In this document: positions 1 to 5,406 of the stretch, piece after piece
Layout of the letters: every line of letters starts with the position of its first letter
Position numbering within the stretch: the first letter of the stretch is position 1
NCBI GenBank assembly: GCA_020633195.1
Contig: JACKEC010000088.1
Location: 1-6,055 of the forward strand
Reading direction: 5' to 3'
Source of the DNA: Sandaracinaceae bacterium
Lineage (GTDB): Bacteria; Myxococcota_A; Polyangia; Polyangiales; Sandaracinaceae
Length of the DNA: 6,055 nucleotides
Notes under the pieces: model-generated
Database searches by the model: none
Told to the model about the DNA's origin: nothing
Seen by the model: the letters and a program-made list of their open reading frames with translations, nothing else
Program-made: the position numbers and the translations under genes

Positions 1-37
1 ACGCAGGTGGCCCCCGCTGCTACTTTTCGCCACCGAG

Positions 38-346
38 ATGGAACTACGAACCGCACGCTGCATGCTCGTCGCGAAGGTCCTCGCGGCGGACGGAATCATG
101 ACCGACGACGAGCGCGACTTCCTCGAGTCGGCGATGGCGTCGCAGGGGCTCACCGACGACGAGCGCACCCAGGTTCGCAACTTCGACGGATGGGACGAGG
201 CCGAGCCGATCGTCGCGACGCTCAGCCTCGACGACAAGCGCGAGCTGATGGACGGGCTCGTCCAAGCCGTGCTCGCGGATGGCAAGGTGAGCCCGCACGA
301 GATGACGACGATCGAGCAGCTCACGGCCGTCCTCGGCCTCGAGTGA
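38..346 (+). CDS. TerB-like small acidic protein
   Basis: This 102-residue, acidic, probably all-helical cytoplasmic protein resembles the TerB/DjlA-like tellurite-resistance fold. Two related segments are visible: one near residues 11-30 reads VAKVLAADGIMTDDERDFLE, and a second near 75-93 has the same plan (AVLADGKVSPHEM). Each has a hydrophobic helix, a D-G turn, then a helix starting with acidic residues. This duplicated DG...E arrangement is typical of TerB-like domains, in which the acidic turns have been proposed to bind metal. It is shorter than classical TerB (about 150 residues). The ATG at 38 is chosen because it starts just before the first helix; no strong ribosome-binding site is visible, and the frame stays open to the window edge, so a start further upstream cannot be excluded. 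No other ter gene is nearby, so a role in tellurite resistance should not be assumed. The fold call is fairly secure; the function is unknown. Confidence 0.75.
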   Translation: MELRTARCMLVAKVLAADGIMTDDERDFLESAMASQGLTDDERTQVRNFDGWDEAEPIVATLSLDDKRELMDGLVQAVLADGKVSPHEMTTIEQLTAVLGLE

Positions 347-387
347 GGTCTGGGGAGGAGCCATGGGGAATCCTGGGGGAACCACGC

Positions 388-425
388 GGGAGGGACTGGG
401 GATTGCGTCCTCCACAGTCCACCCC
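388..425. other. Imperfect stem-loop downstream of the TerB-like gene
   Basis: GGACTG at 393-398 pairs exactly with CAGTCC at 415-420. The stem can extend inwards (GGG 399-401 against 411-413, with one bulged A and one G-U pair) and outwards, across a two-base internal loop, through GGG 388-390 and CCC 423-425. It lies 42 bases after the TerB-like stop codon and could slow or end transcription from that gene. No T-run follows; the next bases are mixed and then a run of six A (444-449), so it is not a canonical intrinsic terminator on the plus strand. It could equally be incidental in GC-rich DNA. Confidence 0.3.
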
Positions 426-452
426 CGGTTCCATCCAGCGCCCAAAAAATCC

Positions 453-491
453 GGATCCGATGTGATCCCCGAGCGTTGGCTGGATCGATCC
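453..491. repeat. Cluster of short GATC-centred palindromes
   Basis: GGATCC lies at 453-458 inside the 8-base palindrome CGGATCCG (452-459), and the 10-base palindrome GGATCGATCC lies at 482-491. The heptamer GATCCCC occurs twice in direct orientation, at 464-470 and 487-493. With the two GATC sites of the inverted repeat at 536-552, six GATC tetramers fall between 454 and 548, noticeably denser than in the following dnaN gene, where I count about nine in 1150 bases. This could reflect regulatory or origin-like DNA, or chance; no known protein site is recognised. Confidence 0.35.
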
Positions 492-505
492 CCAATTCAC
501 AGCTC

Positions 506-534
506 TTAAGACGAAGACGGAAATTGAATTTAAA
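506..534 (+). promoter_or_regulatory. Candidate sigma-70-like promoter for dnaN-recF
   Basis: TTAAGA at 506-511 (four of six matches to TTGACA) and TTTAAA at 529-534 (four of six to TATAAT) are separated by 17 bases. They lie in an AT-rich island: positions 494-535 are 13 G/C in 42 bases, in a window that is otherwise very GC-rich. The distance to the dnaN start at 569 leaves a leader of roughly 25-30 bases that would contain the inverted repeat at 536-552. The individual hexamers are weak matches, so the island is better supported than the exact boxes. Confidence 0.4.
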
Positions 535-535
535 A

Positions 536-552
536 GGGAGATCTGATCTCCC
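536..552. promoter_or_regulatory. 17-base perfect inverted repeat before dnaN (possible operator)
   Basis: GGGAGATC at 536-543 and GATCTCCC at 545-552 are exact reverse complements around a single central T. This is a typical layout for a dimeric DNA-binding protein. In RNA it could also form a seven-base-pair stem with a CTG loop. It lies directly after the candidate -10 element and three bases before the dnaN ribosome-binding site, so occupation or folding could affect transcription or translation of dnaN and recF. The symmetry is certain; the function is inferred. Confidence 0.5.
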
Positions 553-555
553 CGT

Positions 556-561
556 AGGTGG
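556..561 (+). promoter_or_regulatory. dnaN ribosome-binding site
   Basis: AGGTGG lies seven bases before the ATG at 569, a normal spacing. It decides the start against the TTG at 476, which would add 31 residues unlike any clamp N-terminus, and favours 569 over the ATG at 575, for which the spacing would be 13. Confidence 0.6.
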
Positions 562-568
562 TAGTGGA

Positions 569-1717
569 ATGCCGATGGAGCTGACGATCGACAAGCGGAG
601 CTTCTTGAAGGGCCTGGCCCGCACGCATGGCGTGGCCGACCGGAAGAGCTCGATGCCGATTCTCTCGAACATCCTGCTGACCACCGAGAGCACCAACACG
701 CTCCGCCTGGCCGCGACCGATCTGTACCTCGGCGTGACCGCCACCGCGGTCGCGCAGGTGACGTCGGGTGGCTCGGTGGCGATCGCGGCGCGCACGCTCT
801 TCGACATCGTGAAGAACCTGCCCGAGGGCGAGGTGAAGTGGTCGGTCGGGGCCAACGGCGCCGCTCAGATCCAGTGCGGCAAGGTGAAGTACACGATCCC
901 CGGTCTGGCCGGAGACGACTTCCCTCCGCTGCCGAGCGTGGGCCGCGCGGACTTCGTCGAGCTCGACGCGGAGAAGGTCGGCGACCTCATCGCGCGGACC
1001 AGCTACTCGATGAGCACCGACGACACCCGGCCGCACCTCGCGGGCGCGCTCTTCGAAGGCGACGGCAAGACGCTGCGCATGGTCACGACCGACGGTCACC
1101 GGCTGTCGAAGGCCGAGCACAAGATCGACGGCGACTCGATGCTCAGCTTCTCGATGCTCGTGCCCAACAAGGGCGTCGGCGAGCTCAAGCGGCTCATCGA
1201 GGACCTCAAGAGCGACCACAAGCGCGGCAGCGACGACGACGCGCGCCCCACCGTCGGGGTGGCCACGACGGGCGGCAACGCGTTCTTCCGGGGCAACGAG
1301 GTGATGCTCAGCGTCAAGCTCGCGGACGAGCAGTTCCCGCCCTACTCGAAGGTCATCCCGCAGCAGCAGTCCAAGCGGGTCGTCGCGTCCCGCCAGACGC
1401 TGCTCGACTCGCTGCGGCGCATCAGCCTGGTCTCGAACGACAAGAGCGGCGGGATCCGCCTGTCGGTCGAGGAGGGCGTGCTGCGCATCCTCAGCGAGAA
1501 CCCGGACGTCGGGACCGGCAGCGAGGAGATCGACGTCGACTACGCGGGCGCGCCCGTGACGATCGGCTTCAACGCGAAGTACCTCCTCGACGTGCTCGGC
1601 GCGTTGACCGAGGACGAGGTCGCGCTCGAGCTCTCGGGCGAGCTCGACCCCGGCGTCATCAAGCCGGTCGGCGACACCGCGGACTTCGTCGGGGTCGTCA
1701 TGCCGATGCGGATTTGA
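569..1717 (+). CDS. dnaN: DNA polymerase III subunit beta (sliding clamp)
   Basis: The beta clamp is a ring-shaped dimer that encircles DNA and tethers polymerase III and other replication and repair proteins. The 382-residue product is close to the family length (about 366-380). The N-terminus MELTIDKRSFLKGL and the following RKSSMPILSNILL match the first clamp domain. Later landmarks are DDTRPHLAGALFE and TTDGHRLS in the middle domain, FPPYSKVIP at the domain 2-3 junction, IGFNAKYLLDVLGAL in domain 3, and the terminal VVMPMRI, which corresponds to the C-terminal MPMRL of E. coli clamp. A polar stretch of about ten extra residues (around KSDHKRGSDDDARPT) lengthens domain 2 relative to E. coli. 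The start at 569 is chosen from the AGGTGG site and the family N-terminus; a longer frame from TTG 476 reads through non-coding leader. recF follows after 10 bases. dnaA is not immediately upstream, unlike the common dnaA-dnaN-recF order. Confidence 0.97.
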   Translation: MPMELTIDKRSFLKGLARTHGVADRKSSMPILSNILLTTESTNTLRLAATDLYLGVTATAVAQVTSGGSVAIAARTLFDIVKNLPEGEVKWSVGANGAAQIQCGKVKYTIPGLAGDDFPPLPSVGRADFVELDAEKVGDLIARTSYSMSTDDTRPHLAGALFEGDGKTLRMVTTDGHRLSKAEHKIDGDSMLSFSMLVPNKGVGELKRLIEDLKSDHKRGSDDDARPTVGVATTGGNAFFRGNEVMLSVKLADEQFPPYSKVIPQQQSKRVVASRQTLLDSLRRISLVSNDKSGGIRLSVEEGVLRILSENPDVGTGSEEIDVDYAGAPVTIGFNAKYLLDVLGALTEDEVALELSGELDPGVIKPVGDTADFVGVVMPMRI

Positions 1718-1727
1718 CGGGTCTCTC

Positions 1728-2828
1728 GTGACTCCGGTCGCGCTCCGCCTCGAGCGGCTCGCGCTGCGCGGCTTCCGCAACCTCGAGGCCCTCGACCTCT
1801 CGCCCGGCCCGCGCTTCAACGTCCTGAGCGGCGACAACGGGCAGGGGAAGTCGAACCTCCTCGAGGCGATCTTCTACCTCGGCGCCCTCGAGAGCTTCCG
1901 CCTCGCGGCCAAGGACGCCCTGATCGCCCACGGCGCCGAGCGCGCGGTGATCGCCGGCAAGCTGACCGCGCCGCCCGCGCCGATGACCGTGAAGGTCGCG
2001 CTCGACCGCGCCAAGGCGCGCTCCCTCGCGCTCGACGACAAGCGCCCGCGGTCGCGAGCGGCGTGGATCGCGGCGATCCAGATGGTGCTCTTCCACCCCG
2101 GCGACCTCGCGCTCGCGAGCGGACCGCCCAAGGCTCGGCGCGAGCTCCTCGACAGGATCCTGTGCGAGGTCGACGCCGGCTACGCGAAGACCCTCGCGGA
2201 CTACGACAAGGCGCTGCGCAGCCGGAACCGTCTGCTCAAGCAGGAGGGCGCGGATCGGCGCTCCATCACGAGCTACGACGAGCTCCTCGCCACGAACGGC
2301 GCGGTGCTCGGGGGGGCTCGCCGCAAGCTCGTGGGGGAGCTCGAGCCGTCGACGCTCGACGCGTTCACCAAGGTCGCGGGGCGCGAGCTCCCGCTCGAGG
2401 TCCGCTACCAGCCGCGGGTCGAGCCCACCGCGGAGGAGCTCCGCCGAGCCCTCGCGCGCTCCTTCGAGAAGGACCGGGCGCGGGGGTTCACCGCCGAGGG
2501 TCCCCACGCCGACGACCTGTCCCTGACGGTCCGCGAGCGGCGCGCGCGCCACCACGCCTCGCAGGGCCAGCACCGGATGATCGTGCTCTCGCTCAAGATC
2601 GCCGAGCTGACGGTGATCGAGCGGCGCACCGGTCGCGTCCCGATCCTGCTGCTCGACGACGTCTCGAGCGAGCTCGACGCGACGCGCAACGCGCGGCTGA
2701 TGAGCCTCCTCGACGAGCTCGGCGCGCAGGTGTTCGTGACCACGACGCAGCCCGAGCTCATCCGGGTCGCCCACCACCGCGTGGACTTCCGGGTCGAGGC
2801 GGGCCGCATCGCCCGTCAGGGCTCGTAG
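1728..2828 (+). CDS. recF: DNA replication and repair protein RecF
   Basis: RecF is an SMC-like ABC-type ATPase that, with RecO and RecR, directs RecA loading at single-strand gaps and stalled forks. The 366-residue length is normal. The N-terminal lobe has LRGFRNLEALDL and the Walker A motif GDNGQGKS at residues 35-42. The ABC signature SQGQHRM is at 278-284, followed by a helix (IVLSLKIAEL). Walker B with the D-loop (ILLLDDVSSELD) is at 306-317, and a switch-like segment QVFVTTTQPELI follows near 336-347. All ATPase motifs are intact, so the gene looks functional. The GTG at 1728 is chosen because it begins just before the first beta strand; only a weak GACGGG precedes it, which fits translational coupling to dnaN ten bases upstream. 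gyrB, often the next gene, is absent; instead the gene end overlaps a convergent gene by 13 bases. Confidence 0.96.
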   Translation: MTPVALRLERLALRGFRNLEALDLSPGPRFNVLSGDNGQGKSNLLEAIFYLGALESFRLAAKDALIAHGAERAVIAGKLTAPPAPMTVKVALDRAKARSLALDDKRPRSRAAWIAAIQMVLFHPGDLALASGPPKARRELLDRILCEVDAGYAKTLADYDKALRSRNRLLKQEGADRRSITSYDELLATNGAVLGGARRKLVGELEPSTLDAFTKVAGRELPLEVRYQPRVEPTAEELRRALARSFEKDRARGFTAEGPHADDLSLTVRERRARHHASQGQHRMIVLSLKIAELTVIERRTGRVPILLLDDVSSELDATRNARLMSLLDELGAQVFVTTTQPELIRVAHHRVDFRVEAGRIARQGS

Positions 2829-3757
2829 ACCGACACGCGGTTGCGACCCGCGCGCTTGGCCGCGTAGAGCGCCCGGTCCGCGCACGAGAAGAGCGTGACC
2901 CGCTCCTTCGCGTGCTCCGGGAAGCACGCGACCCCGATCGAGATCCCCGGCCCGAGGTGGACGCCCTCGCGCACGTAGACGTGCTCGGCCACGGCGGCGT
3001 GGATGCGCTCCGCGACGGCGGTGGTCTGGGCCAGGTCGTGGTCGGGGCAGGCGACCACGTACTCGTCGCCGCCGAAGCGCGCCGCGATCGCCTCGGGGGG
3101 CCGCACGCGGCCGATGAGCTTGCCCGTCTCCGCGATCACGTAGGCGCCGAAGAGGTGCCCGTGGGTGTCGTTGATCGACTTGAGCCCGTCGAGGTCGAGG
3201 ACGAGCATCCCGAGCGGCGCGTTCTTGTTGCGGGCGCGGCCGAGCAGCTCCTCGAGCTCCTTGTCGAACCGACGGCGCTGGTAGAGCCCCGTCAGGTCGT
3301 CGATGTGGATGAGCCGCTGCATCGCGTCGTCGTAGGCGACGTCGAGCGCGTCCTGCAGCTCGAAGCGGATCACCGTGTCGCCCACCTCGATGCGGTCGTT
3401 GGACTCGAGGATGCGTTCTCCGTCGACGATGGCGCCGTTGACGCTGGTGCCGTTGGTGGAGCCGAGGTCGATGAGCGCGAAGCCGTCGCCGCGGTCTTCG
3501 ATGCGGCAGTGTCGCGACGAGACGCGCGGGTCCTGCAGCACGAGGTCGGCGCGGCCGCCGCGGCCGATGACGAAGCTCGACTCGGTCATCCGCTGCCGCT
3601 CGCCCACGTCGTCGCCCAGGATCACCACGCACATGGGGCGGCGCTTGCGCTCCTCGGCCGCGGCGAGGGCGCGGGAGCGCAGGCTCTCGCCGTCGCCCAC
3701 CTGGAGCGTCCGCGCGACCTCGTCGGTCGACCCCGTCTTCGAACGCCGCTTGCCCAC
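2816..3757 (-). CDS. FHA-GGDEF signalling protein (putative nucleotide cyclase)
   Basis: This probable cytoplasmic protein has an FHA domain (about residues 42-134) and a C-terminal GGDEF domain (about 154-313). FHA domains bind phosphothreonine; the conserved GR (65-66), SSRH (80-83) and STNGT (100-104) are present. The GGDEF domain has the metal-binding D188, N196 and the active-site GGDEY at 229-233, so catalysis looks possible. Two departures stand out. The Asp following Gly in the usual INDxxGHxxGD motif (PleD D344, a guanine contact) is Ala205. The inhibitory RxxD site is replaced by PPEA at 220-223. No membrane segment or receiver domain is seen. The basic, Ser/Thr-containing tail of about 40 residues before the FHA has good coding composition. 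The start GTG 3757 has GGTGG six bases upstream; TTG 3775 would add six residues, and ATG at 3634 would remove the tail. The product is probably a cyclic dinucleotide: c-di-GMP by default, but its specificity is uncertain. Confidence 0.92.
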   Translation of the reverse strand: MGKRRSKTGSTDEVARTLQVGDGESLRSRALAAAEERKRRPMCVVILGDDVGERQRMTESSFVIGRGGRADLVLQDPRVSSRHCRIEDRGDGFALIDLGSTNGTSVNGAIVDGERILESNDRIEVGDTVIRFELQDALDVAYDDAMQRLIHIDDLTGLYQRRRFDKELEELLGRARNKNAPLGMLVLDLDGLKSINDTHGHLFGAYVIAETGKLIGRVRPPEAIAARFGGDEYVVACPDHDLAQTTAVAERIHAAVAEHVYVREGVHLGPGISIGVACFPEHAKERVTLFSCADRALYAAKRAGRNRVSVYEP

Positions 3758-3873
3758 GGACCGCCACCATACCAAGTTCCCGCGCCATGCCGATGCTCCC
3801 GTACTTGAGTGAAGCGGTGCGCGGGCTCGCGAGGCGCCAGGACCGGCTGCGCACCGAGGGACCGCCCGTCCCC
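3758..3873. other. Divergent intergenic region between the FHA-GGDEF gene and crtI
   Basis: These 116 bases separate the preferred starts of two divergent genes and should hold both promoters. No convincing sigma-70 pair is visible on either strand. If the alternative starts (TTG 3775 and ATG 3787) were used, only 11 bases would remain between the genes and the promoters would have to lie inside coding sequence, which is one reason to prefer the shorter forms. GAGGGA at 3856-3861 is a possible ribosome-binding site for crtI, although its 12-base spacing is long. Confidence 0.4.
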
Positions 3874-5406
3874 GTGACCGAGCGCTCGCCCCACGCGCTC
3901 GTCATCGGCGCCGGTCTCGGCGGGCTCGCGGCGGCGATCCGGCTCGGCGCCCGCGGCTACCGGGTGACGGTGATCGATCGCCTCGACCAGCCCGGCGGGC
4001 GCGCGCGGGTCTTTCGGGATCAGGGGTTCGTGTTCGACGCGGGGCCGACGGTGATCACGGCCCCGTTCCTGCTCGAGGAGCTGTGGCGCCTCGCCGGCGC
4101 GGAGCTCTCCGACGACGTCGAGCTGCGCGAGGTGACGCCCTTCTACAGGATCCGGTTCCACGACGGCTCGGTGTTCGACTACACGGGCGACGCGGAGGCG
4201 ATGCGGGAGCAGATCCGCGCGCTCGATCCCGACGACGTCGAGGGCTACGAGCGGTTCCTCGCGCACTCCGAGAAGATCTACGAGGTCGGCTTCTCGATGC
4301 TCGCGCACGTGCCCTTCGACGACCCGATGGACATGGCGAAGATCCTCCCCGCGATGCTCGAGCTCGAGAGCCTGCGGACGGTGTGGCAGCTCGTCTGCAA
4401 GTACGTGAAGAACGAGAAGCTGCGGCAGGTGCTCTCGTTCCACACGCTCCTCGTCGGCGGCAACCCGTTCGCCACCAGCTCGATCTACGCGCTCATCGCG
4501 TTCCTCGAGCGCGACATGCGGGTGTGGTTCGCGATGGGCGGCACGGGCGAGGTCGTGCGCGGGATGACCCGGCTGATCGAGCAGCGCCTCGGCGGCCGGC
4601 TGCGGCTCGGCGAGGAGGTGCGCCAGATCCTCGTCGAGGGAGGCCGCGCCCGAGGCGTCGAGCTCGCGAGCGGTGAGCGGCTCGAGGCGGACGTGGTCGT
4701 CTCCAACGCGGACAGCGCGTGGACCTATCGGCACCTGCTGCCGGAGAGCGCGCGGCCCTCGTGGAGCAACCGCCGGGTCGAGCGGTCGCGCTACTCGATG
4801 GGGCTCTTCGTCTGGTACTTCGGGACCGATCGCGTCTACGACGAGGTGGCCCACCACACGATCCTCCTCGGGCCGCGCTACGAGGGGCTGCTCGGGGACA
4901 TCTTCTCGAAGAAGGTGCTCGCCGAGGACTTCAGCCTGTACCTGCACCGGCCCACGGCGACCGATCCCTCGATGGCGCCCGAAGGCTGCGACGCGTTCTA
5001 CGTGCTCTCGCCGGTGCCCCACCTCGACGGCGAGGTCGACTGGGACGTCGAGGCCGAGCGCTACCGGGTCAAGATCCAGCGCTACCTCGCGGACAGCATC
5101 CTGCCGGGGCTCGACGCCCACGTGGTGTCGTCGCGCCTGCTCACCCCCCAGCTCTTCCGCGACGAGTACCTCTCGATGAAGGGCGCGGCGTTCGGGCTCG
5201 AGCCGGTGCTGCACCAGAGCGCGTTCTTCCGGCCCCACAACCGCAGCAAGGACGTCGAGGGGCTCTACCTGGTCGGCGCGGGCACGCACCCCGGCGCGGG
5301 CATGCCGGGCGTGCTCTCGAGCGCGCGCGTGCTCGACACGGTGGTGCCCGATCCGGTCGCGTCCGAGGCCGCGGTCTCCACGAGGTCGGGCGCCGAGGCG
5401 CGTTGA
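3874..5406 (+). CDS. crtI: Phytoene desaturase (CrtI family)
   Basis: CrtI is an FAD-dependent, membrane-associated enzyme that desaturates colourless phytoene stepwise, usually to lycopene. The N-terminal dinucleotide-binding motif VIGAGLGGLAAAI starts at residue 10, followed by PGGRA (40-44) and DAGPT (55-59), all hallmarks of the family. The C-terminal FAD segment LYLVGAGTHPGAGMPGV covers about 464-480 and is the classic CrtI signature. From GTG 3874 the protein is 510 residues, matching the usual length of about 490-510. This start is preferred because the FAD motif follows within ten residues and because the 29 codons added by ATG 3787 include several that are unusual for the gene (TTG, AGT, GAA, GGA), with no ribosome-binding site before that ATG. 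The stop overlaps the crtB start. The number of desaturation steps cannot be read from sequence, and a paralogue acting on another carotenoid (CrtD- or CrtN-like) is possible, but pairing with crtB favours phytoene. Confidence 0.93.
   Translation: MTERSPHALVIGAGLGGLAAAIRLGARGYRVTVIDRLDQPGGRARVFRDQGFVFDAGPTVITAPFLLEELWRLAGAELSDDVELREVTPFYRIRFHDGSVFDYTGDAEAMREQIRALDPDDVEGYERFLAHSEKIYEVGFSMLAHVPFDDPMDMAKILPAMLELESLRTVWQLVCKYVKNEKLRQVLSFHTLLVGGNPFATSSIYALIAFLERDMRVWFAMGGTGEVVRGMTRLIEQRLGGRLRLGEEVRQILVEGGRARGVELASGERLEADVVVSNADSAWTYRHLLPESARPSWSNRRVERSRYSMGLFVWYFGTDRVYDEVAHHTILLGPRYEGLLGDIFSKKVLAEDFSLYLHRPTATDPSMAPEGCDAFYVLSPVPHLDGEVDWDVEAERYRVKIQRYLADSILPGLDAHVVSSRLLTPQLFRDEYLSMKGAAFGLEPVLHQSAFFRPHNRSKDVEGLYLVGAGTHPGAGMPGVLSSARVLDTVVPDPVASEAAVSTRSGAEAR

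Noticed and set aside
7..465. A 152-codon plus-strand open frame overlapping the TerB-like gene
   Set aside because: It is the +1-type shadow of the TerB-like gene, Arg-rich, and runs into the non-coding leader of dnaN.
476..568. A 31-residue N-terminal extension of DnaN from TTG 476
   Set aside because: The extension is AT-rich, Arg/Lys/Ser-rich and unlike clamp N-termini; it would translate the candidate promoter and the inverted repeat, and a good ribosome-binding site precedes ATG 569.
530..1837. A 435-codon minus-strand open frame opposite dnaN
   Set aside because: dnaN is unmistakable on the plus strand, and the antisense product is Arg/Asp/Val-rich low-complexity sequence.
3755..3780. 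ECF-sigma-like GGAACTT (minus strand, 3774-3780) followed after a fitting distance by CGT
   Set aside because: The -35-like heptamer is a good match, and an ECF factor (CarQ) does control carotenoid genes in Myxococcus, but this copy points away from crtI and would start transcription at or beyond the preferred start of the FHA-GGDEF gene. The -10 part is only three or four bases.
2063..3808. A 581-codon plus-strand open frame crossing the end of recF and running antisense to the FHA-GGDEF gene
   Set aside because: It overlaps intact recF motifs in another frame and is dominated by Arg, Ala, Val and Asp repeats without recognisable structure; an artefact of GC content.
1698..3905. A 735-codon open frame on the minus strand spanning recF and the FHA-GGDEF gene
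   Set aside because: It is antisense to recF and out of frame with the FHA-GGDEF gene. The translation is low-complexity Arg/Ala/Leu/Asp-rich sequence with no domain, as expected from G/C-rich codons read in the wrong frame.
3622..5289. A 555-codon minus-strand open frame opposite crtI
   Set aside because: It mirrors the crtI codons; the His/Arg/Glu/Val-rich translation has no family features, while crtI has complete motifs.
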